Source: Chionoecetes opilio (taxonomy: Eukaryota > Arthropoda > Malacostraca > Decapoda > Majidae). From it: a stretch of DNA of 64,000 bases. The stretch covers positions 99,870-163,869 of the forward strand of contig JACEEZ010006412.1 in NCBI GenBank assembly GCA_016584305.1. The letters run 5' to 3'. Each line of letters starts with the position of its first letter. Position 1 is the first letter of the stretch. Shown piece by piece: positions 1 through 11,187 of this stretch. A program made the translations under genes and the position numbers. Below the pieces are notes generated by a model that made no database searches, was not told the DNA's origin, and saw only the letters and a program-made list of their open reading frames with translations.

Positions 1-1249
1 GATATATAGCTGTTTTCCTACAAATTGAAGTATACAATCCTTTTTTTAAAATAATTTGCACCTATAAGAAGCTTAATTACATTAAGCTAATAATAGAAGA
101 ATAATAGGTTATTATTGTGATATACGGTATATTGCAAGCGTTTTCATAGTTTCTGTATAACTGTAGGTTATGTATATATAAGTAGTTTACTTATCATATT
201 GCTATTGAACCCATAAAATGTAGTGTTTCTCAATGATATTAGCTAATTATCGGTGATATATAGCTGTTTTCCTACAATTGAAGTATAAAATCCTCTTTTT
301 AGAATAATTTGCACCTATAGTAGCTTACATTACATTAAGCTATTAATAGAAGAGTAAGAGGTTTTTATTGTGATATAACGGTATATTGCAAGCGTTTTTC
401 ATAGTTTCTTGTAAACTGTAGCGTTATTGTATATATACAGGTAGTTTTACTTATCATATTGCTATAAACCCATAAAATGTAGTGTTTTCAATGATTTTAA
501 CTAGTTATCAGTGAAGAGTTTTTTTTTTCTTCAAATTGAATGTATATTTCTTTATATCTGTAGCTAAATAGCTTTTGTATTTGCTACAACTATATCTTAC
601 AAAATTAATAGCTAAAAATAAGTATTTTCATGAATTTAGATATCAATTTTAATCTTAAAAACAATGTTTTTTCAAGTATTTTAATGTATTTTTGAAGGGC
701 TAAAAATGTCGAAATTTGACATTATTCAGCACTTTACACAATATATTTTACAATGTTATGAGCTAAAAATATGTATTTTTCGTGAAATTTAGGTATCAAT
801 TTTAATCTTAAAAACAACGTTTTTGTCAAGTTATTTAATGTATTTTGAAAGCCTAAAAATGTCGTAATTTGACATTATTCAGCACTTGTACACAACAATA
901 CTTTACAATATTATAGCTTAAAATATGTATTTTTCCTGAAATTTATGTTATCAATTTAATCTTAAAAACAACGTTTTCAAGTGTTTTAATGTATTTTTGA
1001 AGGGCTAAAAAAATTGAAAATGACATTATTCTGCCCTTTTTTGATAAGAAATTCAAAATGTGGTATTATAGTTGTTTTCGTTAGAAATTGCTATTTTAAA
1101 CTACTGTAAGCTTATAATAGGAGTTTGAGAGTCTATATGGTGATACAATTGTATATTACACGTGTTTTTCATAGTTTCTTGTTAATTGTAGTGTTATATC
1201 ATTAATAGAAGGAATTTACCTTATGATATTGCTTTATACCCTAAATGGT
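1..1249 (-). repeat. Higher-order unit L5 (partial, minus strand)
   Basis: Partial unit cut by the window edge. Reading leftward from the B anchor near 1249 there are three C monomers (near 1000, 850 and 690) and at least two A monomers (anchors near 476 and 217). It is the counterpart of L3 in the 3.49-kb tandem duplication and shares the altered anchor ccctaaatggtgttc. The first kilobase has many single-base gains and losses relative to the clean copy, which suggests lower consensus quality here. Confidence 0.85.
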
Positions 1250-3775
1250 GTTCTTTTCAATGATTTTAGCTAGTTATCGGTGATATATATCTGTTTTCCT
1301 ACAAATTGAAGTATACAATCCTTTTTTTAGAATAATTTCCACCTGTAAGTAGCTTACATTACATTAAACTAATAAATAGAAGAGTAATAGGTTATTTATT
1401 GTGATATAACGGCATGCGTTTTCATAGTTTCTTGTAAACTGTAACGTTATTGTATATATACAAGTAGTTTTACTTATCATATTGCTATAAACCCATAAAA
1501 TGTAGTGTTTTCAATGATATTAGCTTTTAATCGGTGATATATAGCTGTTTTCCTACAAATTGAAGTATAAAATCCTCTTTTTAGAATAATTTGCACCTAT
1601 AAGTAGCTTACATTACATTAAGCTATTAAACGGAAGAGTATGAGGTTATTTATTGTGATATAACGTTATATTGCAAGCGTTTTTCATAGTTTCTTTTAAA
1701 CTGTAGCGTTATTGTATATATACAAGTAGTTTTACTTATCATATTGCTATAAACCCATAAAATGTAGTGTTTTCAATGATATTAGCTAATTAGAGGTAAT
1801 ATATAGCTGTTTTCCTACAAATTGATGTATAAAATCCTCTTTTTACAATAATTTGCACCTATAAGTAGCTTAAATTACATTAAGCTATTAAATAGAAGAG
1901 TAAGAGGTAATTTATTGTGATATAACGGTATATTGCAAGCGTTTTTCATAGTTTCTTGTAAACTGTTGCGTTATTGTATATATACAAGTAGTTTTACTTA
2001 TCATATTGCTATAAACCCATAAAATGTAGTGTTCTCAATGATATTAGCTAGTTATTGGTAATATATAGCTGTTTTCCTACAAATTGACGTATAAAATCCT
2101 CTTTATAGAATAATTTGCACCTATAAGTAGCTTACATTACATTAAGCTATTAAATAGAAGAGTAGGAGGTTATTTATTGTGATATAACGGTATATTGCAA
2201 GCGTTTTTCATAGTTTCTTGTAAAGTGTAGCGTTATTGTATATATCCAAGTAGTTTTACTTATTATATTGCTATAAACCCATAAAATGTAGTGTTTTCAA
2301 TGATTTTAGCTAGTTATCAGTGAAGAGTTTTTTTTTTCTACAAATTAAAGTATATTTCTTAATATCTGTAGATAAATAGCTTTTGATATTTGCTACAACT
2401 ATATTTTACAAAATTAATAGCTAAAAATATATATTCTTCATGAAATTTAGATATCAATTTTAATCTTAAAAACAATGTTTTTCAAGTATTTTAATGTATT
2501 TTTGAAAGGCTAAAAAATGTCGAAATTTGACATTATTCAGCACTTTTACACTACTATACTTTACAATATTATGAGCTTAAAATATGTATTTTTCATGAAA
2601 TTTATATATCAATTTTATTCTTAAAAACAACGTTTTTTCAAGTGTTTTAATATATTTTTGAAGGGCTAAAAAATGTCGAAAATTAACATTATTCTGCCCT
2701 TTTTTTGATAGAGAAATTCAAAATGTGGTATTATAGTTGTTTTCGTTAGAAATTGCTATTTTAAACTACTGTAAGCTTATAATAGGAGTTTGATACTCTA
2801 TATTGTGATACAATTGTATATTACACGTGTTTTTCATAGTTTCTTGTTAATTGTGGTGTTATATCATTAATAGAAGGAATTTACCTTATGATAATGCTTT
2901 ATACCCTCAAAATGTGTTCTTTTCAATGATTTTAGCTAGTTATCGGTGATATATAGCTGTTTTCCTACAAATTGAAATGTACAATCAATCCTTTTTTTAG
3001 AATATTTTGCACCTATAAGTAGCTTACATTACATTAAGCTAATAAATAGAAGAGTAATAGGTTATTTATTGTGATATAACGGTATATTGCATGCGTTTTT
3101 TCATAGTTTCTTGTAAACTGTAGCGTTATTGTATATAGTAGTTTTACTTATCATATTGCTATAGACCCATAAAATTTAGTGTTTTCAATGATATTAGCTT
3201 GTTATCGGTGATATATAGCTGTTTTCCTACAAACTGAAGTATAAAATCCTCTTTTTAGAAGAATTTGCACCTATAAGTAGCTTACATTACATTAAGCTGA
3301 TAAATAGAAGAGTAATGGGTTAATTATTGTAATATAACGGTATATTGCATGCGTTTTTCATAGTTTCTTGTAAACTGTAGCGTTATTGTATATATACAAG
3401 TAGTTTTACTTATCATATTGCTATAAACCCATAAAATGTAGTGTTTTCAATGATATTAGCTTGTTATCGTTGATATATAGCTGTTTTCCTACAAATTGAA
3501 GTATAAAATCCTCTTTTTAGAATAATTTGCAGCTATAAGTAGATTACATTACATTAAGCTATTAAATAGAAGAGTAATAGGTTATTTAGTGTGATATAAC
3601 GTTATATTGCAAGCGTTTTTCATAGTTTCTTGTAAACTGTAGCGTTATTGTATATACACAAGTAGTTTTACTTATCATATTGCTATAAACCCATAAAATG
3701 TAGTGTTCTCAATGATATTAACTAGTTATCGGTGATATATAGCTGTTTTCCTACAAATTGATGTATAAAATCCTC
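276..3775. repeat. 3.49-kb segmental tandem duplication, left copy
   Basis: Matches 3776-7268 almost base for base. Landmarks: gagtttgagagtctatatgg at 1121 and 4616 (offset 3495) and gagtttgatactctatattg at 2786 and 6279 (offset 3493). The left copy has extra small indels over its first kilobase, so the offset there is about 3480. Each copy spans two unit lengths. Confidence 0.88.
1250..2915 (-). repeat. Higher-order unit L4 (n=2, m=4)
   Basis: 1666-bp unit on the minus strand: B at the right end, two C monomers (around 2665 and 2510), tail, then four A monomers with anchors near 2285, 2027, 1762 and 1497. Near-identical to L2 at an offset of about 3493 bp. One difference seen is a 2-bp length change, atatatattc here against atatattc in L2. 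Confidence 0.9.
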
Positions 3776-4744
3776 TTTTTAGAATAATTTGCACCTATAA
3801 GTAGCTTACATTACATTAAGCTATTAAATAGAAGAGTAAGAGGTTATTTATTGTGATATAACGGTATATTGCAAGCGTTTTTCATAGTTTCTTGTAAACT
3901 GTAGCGTTATTGTATATATACAGGTAGTTTTACTTATCATATTGCTATAAACCCATAAAATGTAGTGTTTTCAATGATTTTAACTAGTTATCAGTGAAGA
4001 GTTTTTTTTTTCTTCAAATTGAAGTATATTTCTTTATATCTGTAGCTAAATAGCTTTTGATATTTGCTACAACTATATCTTACAAAATTAATAGCTAAAA
4101 ATAAGTATTTTTCATGAAATTTAGATATCAATTTTAATCTTAAAAACAATGTTTTTTCAAGTATTTTAATGTATTTTTGAAGGGCTAAAAAATGTCGAAA
4201 TTTGACATTATTCAGCACTTTTACACAACTATATTTTACAATGTTATGAGCTAAAAATATGTATTTTTCGTGAAATTTAGGTATCAATTTTAATCTTAAA
4301 AACAACGTTTTGTCAAGTTATTTAATGTATTTTTGAAAGCCTAAAAAATGTCGTAATTTGACATTATTCAGCACTTGTACACAACAATACTTTACAATAT
4401 TATAAGCTTAAAATATGTATTTTTCCTGAAATTTATGTATCAATTTTAATCTTAAAAACAACGTTTTTCAAGTGTTTTAATGTATTTTTGAAGGGCTAAA
4501 AAAAATTGAAAATTGACATTATTCTGCCCTTTTTTTGATAGAGAAATTCAAAATGTGGTATTATAGTTGTTTTCGTTAGAAATTGCTATTTTAAACTACT
4601 GTAAGCTTATAATAGGAGTTTGAGAGTCTATATGGTGATACAATTGTATATTACACGTGTTTTTCATAGTTTCTTGTTAATTGTAGTGTTATATCATTAA
4701 TAGAAGGAATTTACCTTATGATATTGCTTTATACCCTAAATGGT
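2916..4744 (-). repeat. Higher-order unit L3 (n=3, m=4)
   Basis: 1829-bp unit: B, three C monomers (around 4490, 4340 and 4180), tail and four A monomers (anchors near 3955, 3697, 3437 and 3173). The B anchor is the variant ccctaaatggtgttc, shared with L5. The boundary between the two copies of the 3.49-kb duplication falls inside this unit near 3775. Confidence 0.9.
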
Positions 4745-7268
4745 GTTCTTTTCAATGATTTTAGCTAGTTATCGGTGATATATATCTGTTTTCCTACAAA
4801 TTGAAGTATACAATCCTTTTTTTAGAATAATTTCCACCTGTAAGTAGCTTACATTACATTAAACTAATAAATAGAAGAGTAATAGGTTATTTATTGTGAT
4901 ATAACGGCATGCGTTTTCATAGTTTCTTGTAAACTGTAACGTTATTGTATATATACAAGTAGTTTTACTTATCATATTGCTATAAACCCATAAAATGTAG
5001 TGTTTTCAATGATATTAGCTTTTAATCGGTGATATATAGCTGTTTTCCTACAAATTGAAGTATAAAATCCTCTTTTTAGAATAATTTGCACCTATAAGTA
5101 GCTTACATTACATTAAGCTATTAAACGGAAGAGTATGAGGTTATTTATTGTGATATAACGTTATATTGCAAGCGTTTTTCATAGTTTCTTTTAAACTGTA
5201 GCGTTATTGTATATATACAAGTAGTTTTACTTATCATATTGCTATAAACCCATAAAATGTAGTGTTTTCAATGATATTAGCTAATTAGAGGTAATATATA
5301 GCTGTTTTCCTACAAATTGATGTATAAAATCCTCTTTTTACAATAATTTGCACCTATAAGTAGCTTAAATTACATTAAGCTATTAAATAGAAGAGTAAGA
5401 GGTAATTTATTGTGATATAACGGTATATTGCAAGCGTTTTTCATAGTTTCTTGTAAACTGTTGCGTTATTGTATATATACAAGTAGTTTTACTTATCATA
5501 TTGCTATAAACCCATAAAATGTAGTGTTCTCAATGATATTAGCTAGTTATTGGTAATATATAGCTGTTTTCCTACAAATTGACGTATAAAATCCTCTTTA
5601 TAGAATAATTTGCACCTATAAGTAGCTTACATTACATTAAGCTATTAAATAGAAGAGTAGGAGGTTATTTATTGTGATATAACGGTATATTGCAAGCGTT
5701 TTTCATAGTTTCTTGTAAAGTGTAGCGTTATTGTATATATCCAAGTAGTTTTACTTATTATATTGCTATAAACCCATAAAATGTAGTGTTTTCAATGATT
5801 TTAGCTAGTTATCAGTGAAGAGTTTTTTTTTTCTACAAATTAAAGTATATTTCTTAATATCTGTAGATAAATAGCTTTTGATATTTGCTACAACTATATT
5901 TTACAAAATTAATAGCTAAAAATATATTCTTCATGAAATTTAGATATCAATTTTAATCTTAAAAACAATGTTTTTCAAGTATTTTAATGTATTTTTGAAA
6001 GGCTAAAAAATGTCGAAATTTGACATTATTCAGCACTTTTACACTACTATACTTTACAATATTATGAGCTTAAAATATGTATTTTTCATGAAATTTATAT
6101 ATCAATTTTATTCTTAAAAACAACGTTTTTTCAAGTGTTTTAATATATTTTTGAAGGGCTAAAAAATGTCGAAAATTAACATTATTCTGCCCTTTTTTTG
6201 ATAGAGAAATTCAAAATGTGGTATTATAGTTGTTTTCGTTAGAAATTGCTATTTTAAACTACTGTAAGCTTATAATAGGAGTTTGATACTCTATATTGTG
6301 ATACAATTGTATATTACACGTGTTTTTCATAGTTTCTTGTTAATTGTGGTGTTATATCATTAATAGAAGGAATTTACCTTATGATAATGCTTTATACCCT
6401 CAAAATGTGTTCTTTTCAATGATTTTAGCTAGTTATCGGTGATATATAGCTGTTTTCCTACAAATTGAAATGTACAATCAATCCTTTTTTTAGAATATTT
6501 TGCACCTATAAGTAGCTTACATTACATTAAGCTAATAAATAGAAGAGTAATAGGTTATTTATTGTGATATAACGGTATATTGCATGCGTTTTTCATAGTT
6601 TCTTGTAAACTGTAGCGTTATTGTATATAGTAGTTTTACTTATCATATTGCTATAGACCCATAAAATTTAGTGTTTTCAATGATATTAGCTTGTTATCGG
6701 TGATATATAGCTGTTTTCCTACAAACTGAAGTATAAAATCCTCTTTTTAGAAGAATTTGCACCTATAAGTAGCTTACATTACATTAAGCTGATAAATAGA
6801 AGAGTAATGGGTTAATTATTGTAATATAACGGTATATTGCATGCGTTTTTCATAGTTTCTTGTAAACTGTAGCGTTATTGTATATATACAAGTAGTTTTA
6901 CTTATCATATTGCTATAAACCCATAAAATGTAGTGTTTTCAATGATATTAGCTTGTTATCGTTGATATATAGCTGTTTTCCTACAAATTGAAGTATAAAA
7001 TCCTCTTTTTAGAATAATTTGCAGCTATAAGTAGATTACATTACATTAAGCTATTAAATAGAAGAGTAATAGGTTATTTAGTGTGATATAACGTTATATT
7101 GCAAGCGTTTTTCATAGTTTCTTGTAAACTGTAGCGTTATTGTATATACACAAGTAGTTTTACTTATCATATTGCTATAAACCCATAAAATGTAGTGTTC
7201 TCAATGATATTAACTAGTTATCGGTGATATATAGCTGTTTTCCTACAAATTGATGTATAAAATCCTCT
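3776..7268. repeat. 3.49-kb segmental tandem duplication, right copy
   Basis: Right copy of the duplication. Identity with the left copy stops near 7268, where cctctttatagaataatttac replaces the cctctttttagaataatttg found at the matching place in the left copy. Both ends fall inside A monomers in the same phase, as expected for unequal exchange between A monomers. Confidence 0.85.
4745..6408 (-). repeat. Higher-order unit L2 (n=2, m=4)
   Basis: 1664-bp unit: B, two C monomers (around 6165 and 6010), tail and four A monomers (anchors near 5777, 5517, 5257 and 4995). It is the second copy of L4 and lies wholly within the right-hand copy of the tandem duplication. Confidence 0.9.
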
Positions 7269-8417
7269 TTATAGAATAATTTACACCTATAAGTAGCTTA
7301 CATTACATTAAGCTATTAAATAGAAGAGTAGGACGTTATTTATTGTGATATAACGGTATATTGCAAGCGTTTTTCATAGTTTCTTGTAAAGTGTAGCTTT
7401 ATTGTATATATACAAGTAGTTTTACTTATCATATTGCTATAAACCCATAAAATGTAGTGTTTTCAATGATATTAGCTAATTATCGGTGATATATAGCTGT
7501 TTTCCTACAAATTGATGTATAAAATCCTCTTTTTAGAATAATTTGCACCTATAAGTAGCTTAAATTACATTAAGCTATTAAATAGAAGATTAAGAGGTTA
7601 TTTATTGTGATATAACGGTATATTGCAAGCGTTTTTCATAGTTTATTGTAAACTGTAGCGTTATTGTATATATACAAGTAGTTTTACTTATCATATTGCT
7701 ATAAACCCATAAAATGTAGTGTTCTCAATGATATTAGCTATTTATTGGTGATATATAGCTGTTTTCCTACAAATTGAAGTATAAAATCCTCTTTATAGAA
7801 TAATTTGCACCTGTAAGTAGCTTACATTACATTAAGCTATTAAATAGAAGAGTAGGAGGTTATTTATTGTGATATAACGGTATATTGCAAGCGTTTTTCA
7901 TAGTTTCTTGTAAAGTGTAGCGTTATTGTATATATACAAGTAGTTTTTCTTATCATATTGCTATAAACCCATAAAATGTAGTGTTTTCAATGATTTTAGC
8001 TAGTTATCAGTGAAGAGTTTTTTTTCTACAAATTGAAATATATTTCTTTATATCTGTAGTTAAATAGCTTTTGATATTTGCTACAACTATATTTTACAAA
8101 ATTAATAGCTAAAAATATGTATTTTTCATGAAATTTAGATATCAATTTCAATCATAAAAACAATGTTTTTTCAAGTATTTTAATGTATTTTTGAAGGGCT
8201 AAAAAATGTCGAAAATTGACATTATTCGGCCCTTTTTTTGATAGAGCAATTCAAAATGTGGTATTATAGTTGTTTTCGTTAGAAATTGCTATTTTAAACT
8301 ACTGTAAGCTTATAATTGGAGTTTGAGACTCCATATTATGATACAATTGTATATTACACGTGTTTTTCATAGTTTCTTGTTAATTGTAGTGTTATATCAT
8401 TAATAGAACGAATTTAC
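6409..8417 (-). repeat. Higher-order unit L1 (n=1, m=6, B truncated at strand switch)
   Basis: Last minus-strand unit. B lacks its first 30 or so bases because the orientation flips at 8417/8418. Reading leftward there is a single C monomer, a tail and six A monomers (anchors near 7974, 7711, 7449, 7188, 6927 and 6666). The one-C, six-A composition matches R8 on the other strand, but the C sequences differ (R8 has an acttggaaaaac variant), so the contractions may be independent. Confidence 0.88.
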
Positions 8418-8418
8418 C
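8342..8418. other. Strand-switch junction (inverted B elements)
   Basis: Left of 8417 the array is on the minus strand; from 8418 on it is on the plus strand. The left B reads inward to gaatttacc and is followed directly by cacaatatagagtctcaaac of a plus-strand B. The inverted arms meet across about 76 bp of single-copy B sequence (8342-8417). At most about 1 bp of microhomology is visible. Flanking composition is not mirrored: one C and six A to the left, three C and two A to the right. Confidence 0.88.
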
Positions 8419-9620
8419 ACAATATAGAGTCTCAAACTCCTATTATAAGCTTACAGTAGTTTAAAATAGCAATTTCTAAAGAAAACAACTATAATAACAC
8501 ATTTTGAATTTCTCTATCAAAAAAAGGGCTGAACATTGTCAATTTTCAACATTTTTTAGCCATTCAAAAATACATTAAAACACTTGAAAAAACGTTGTTT
8601 TTAAGAATAAAATTGATACATAGATTTCATGAAAAAAAACATATTTTAAGCTCATAATATTGTAAAATATAGTTGTGTAAAAGTGCTGAATAATGTCAAA
8701 TTTCGACATTTTTTAGGCTTTCAAAAATACATTAAAATACTTGAAAAAACGTTGTTTTTAAGATTAAAATTGATACCTAAATTTCATGAAAAATACATAT
8801 ATTTTTTAGCTCATAACATTGTGAAATATAGTTGTGTAAAAGTGCTGAATAATGTCAAATTTCGACATTTTTTAGCCTTTCAAAAATACATTAAAATACT
8901 TGAAAAAACATTGTTTTTTTAGAGTGAAATTGATATCTAAATTTCAAGAAAAATACATATTTTTAGCTATTAATTTTGTAAGATATAGTTGTAGCAAATA
9001 TCAAAAGCTATTTAGCTACAGATATAAAGAAATATACTTCAATTTGTAGAAAAAAACAACTCTTCACTGATAACTAGCTAAACTCATGAAAACACTACAT
9101 TTTATGGGTTTATAGCAATATGATAAGTAAAACTATTTAAATATATACAATAACGCCACAGTTTACAAGAAACTATGAAAAACGCTTGCAATATAACGTT
9201 ATATCACAATAAATAACCTCTTACTCTTCTATTTAATAGCTTAATGTAATGTAAGCTACTTACAGCTGCAAATTATTCTAAAAAGAGGATTTTATACTTT
9301 AATTTGTAGGAAAACAGCTATATATCACCGATAATTAGCTAATATCATTGAGAACACTACATTTTATGGGTTTATAGCAATATGATAAGTAAAACTACTT
9401 GTATATATACAATAACGCTACAGTTTACAAGAAACTATGAAAAACGCATGCAATATACCGTTATATCACAATAAATAATCTATTATTCTTCTATTTATTA
9501 GCTTAATGTAATGTAAGCTACTTATAGGTGGAAATTATTCTAAAAAAAGGATTGTATACTTCAATTTGTAGGAAAACAGCTATATATCAACGATAACTAG
9601 CTAAAATCATTGAAAAGAAC
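8418..9620 (+). repeat. Higher-order unit R1 (B truncated, n=3, m=2)
   Basis: First plus-strand unit. B starts internally at the strand switch. Three C monomers follow (starts near 8533, 8692 and 8848), then tail and two A monomers (anchors 9097 and 9359). The first C has atypical bases (gctgaacattgtc, gattctcatg-region changes such as catagatttcatg), so it is slightly diverged. Confidence 0.9.
9359..9620 (+). repeat. Monomer A, reference copy (262 bp)
   Basis: Clean example of the most frequent monomer, measured from one acattttatgggtttatagc anchor to the next B anchor, 262 bp. In order it carries gcaatatgataagtaaaact, tgtatatatacaataacgct, acaagaaactatgaaaaacg, a variable gcNNgc site (here gcatgc), a dyad-like atataccgttatatcac, and cctcttactcttctattta or a variant. 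A short hairpin (tagctta...taagcta) follows, then aggtgcaaattattcta, tatacttcaatttgtagg and agctatatatcac. Successive A anchors are 258-263 bp apart in clean sequence. Subtypes are position-specific: gcatgc together with a ggattgtatac stretch marks the last A before most non-B2 B elements. Confidence 0.95.
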
Positions 9621-9840
9621 ACATTTTGAGGGTATAAAGCATTTTCATAAGGTAAATTACTTCTATTAATGATATAACACTACAATTAACAAGAAACTAT
9701 GAAAAACACGTGTAATATACAATTGTATCACAATATAGTCTCAAATTCCTATTATAAGCTTACAGTAGTTGAAAATAGCAATTTCTAACGAAAACAACTA
9801 TAATACCACATTGTGAATTTCTCTATCAAAAAAAGGGCTG
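9621..9840 (+). repeat. Element B, reference copy (diverged A relative)
   Basis: This element starts each higher-order unit. Its first half aligns to monomer A without large gaps: acattttgagggtataaagc against acattttatgggtttatagc, then acaagaaactatgaaaaac shared exactly, then acgtgtaatatacaattg where A has gcttgcaatataccgtta, and tatcacaata shared. The second half (gagtctcaaactcctattat in most copies, aagcttacagtag, gcaatttctaacgaaaacaa, gaatttctctatc) is more diverged. It ends in aaaaaaagggctg, directly before the first C monomer. Two perfect short palindromes lie close together, acacgtgt (9706-9713) and atacaattgtat (9717-9728). It is read as a degenerate A monomer whose downstream part is displaced by the C array. 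Confidence 0.88.
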
Positions 9841-9996
9841 AATAATGTCAATTTTCGACATTTTATAGCCTTTCAAAAATTCATTAAAACACTTGAAAAA
9901 ACGTTGTTTTGGAGAATTAAATTGATTCATAAATTTCATGAAAAATAAATATTTTAAGCTCATAATATTGTAAAATATTGTTGTGTAAAAGTGCTG

Positions 9997-10152
9997 AATA
10001 ATGTCAAATTTCGACATTTTTTAGGCTTTCAAAAATAATTTAAAATACTTGAAAAAACGTTGTTTATAAGATTAAAATTGATACCTAAATTTCATGAAAA
10101 ATACATATTTTTAGCTCATAACATTGTAAAATATAGTTGTGTGAAAGTGCTG
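9997..10152 (+). repeat. Monomer C, reference copy (156 bp)
   Basis: Second satellite family with no obvious similarity to A. The aataatgtc start recurs at 9841, 9997 and 10153, exactly 156 bp apart. Key blocks are tttcgacattttttaggc, tttcaaaaatacattaaaa, acttgaaaaaacgttgttt, aagattaaaattgatacc, taaatttcatgaaaaatac, agctcataacattgtaaa and ttgtgtaaaagtgctg. Because 156 is divisible by three, one frame stays open through neighbouring copies and gives a repeating 52-residue K/F/I/L-rich translation. The minus strand also has open stretches. This is attributed to period length and base composition, not to coding. Confidence 0.95.
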
Positions 10153-10308
10153 AATAATGTCATATATCGACATTTTTTAGCCCTTCAAAAATACATTAAA
10201 ATACTTGAAAAAACATTGTTTTTAAGATTGAAATTGATATCTAAATTTCATGAAATATACATATTTTTAGCTATTAATTTTGTAAAATATAGTTGTAGCA
10301 AATATCAA

Positions 10309-10401
10309 AAGCTATTTAACTACAGATATAAAGAAATATACTTCAATTTGTAGAAAAAAACCACTCTTCACTGATAACTAGCTAAAATCATTGAAAACAC
10401 T
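10309..10401 (+). repeat. C-to-A tail element, reference copy
   Basis: After the last C monomer, whose distal end is altered (gtagcaaatatcaaaagc instead of gtgtaaaagtgctg), a short A-like stretch leads into the first A. It contains tatacttcaatttgtag as in A, then aaaaaaaccactcttcactg where A has gaaaacagctatatatcacc, then gataactagctaaaatcattg. B plus tail therefore resemble the two ends of one A monomer with the C run between them. Confidence 0.82.
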
Positions 10402-11187
10402 ACATTTTATTGGTTTATAGCAATATGATAAGTAAACTACTTGTATATATACAATAACGCTACACTTTACAAGAAAATATGAAAAACGCTTGCAATATAC
10501 CGTTATATCACAATAAATAACCTCTTACTCTTCTATTTAATAGCTTAATGTAATTTAAGCTACTTATAGGTGCAAATTATTCTAAAAAGAGCATTTTATA
10601 CATCAATTTGTAGGAAAGCAGCTATATATCACCGATAATTAGCTAATATCATTGAAAACACTACATTTTATGGGTTTAGAGCAATATGATAAGTAAACCT
10701 ACTTGTATATATACAATAACGCTACAGTTTACAAGAAACTATGAAAAACGCTTGCAATATACCGTCATATCACAATAAATAACCTCCTACTCTTCTATTT
10801 AATAGCTTAATGTAATGTAAGCTACTTATAGGTGCAAATTATTCTATAAAGAGGCTTTTATTTCATCAATTTGTAGGAAAACAGCTATATATCACCGATA
10901 ACAAGCTAATATCATTGAAAACAATAAATTTTATGGGTTTATAGCAATATGATAAGTAAAACTACTTGTATATATACAATAACGCTACAGTTTACAAGAA
11001 ACTATGAAAAACGCATTCAATATACCGTTATATCACAATAATTAACCTATTATTCTTCTATTTATCAGCTTAAAGTAATATAAGCTACTTATAGGTGCAA
11101 ATTATTCTAAAAGAAGGATTGTATACTTCAATTACTAGGAAACCAGCTCTATATCACCGATAACTAGGTATAATCATTGAAGAGAAC

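Larger units (their letters stand above)
9621..11187 (+). repeat. Higher-order unit R2 (n=3, m=3)
   Basis: 1567 bp. C starts at 9841, 9997 and 10153; A anchors at 10402, 10663 and about 10926. The third A has the variant anchor aataaattttatggg. Paralogous to R5, about 4.82 kb to the right. Confidence 0.93.

Noticed and set aside
8300..8500. Strand switch as a simple fold-back read artefact
   Set aside because: Arms beyond the junction differ in n and m, so they are not two strands of the same molecule. Misassembly of two loci is still possible.
9420..9480. tgtatatatac stretches as TATA promoters
   Set aside because: They occur in every A monomer as part of the satellite, with no downstream gene.
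9621..9728. CENP-B box-like or E-box site in B
   Set aside because: cacgtg is present in B, but a 6-bp match is weak evidence. No match to the mammalian CENP-B box core with its cggg end was seen.
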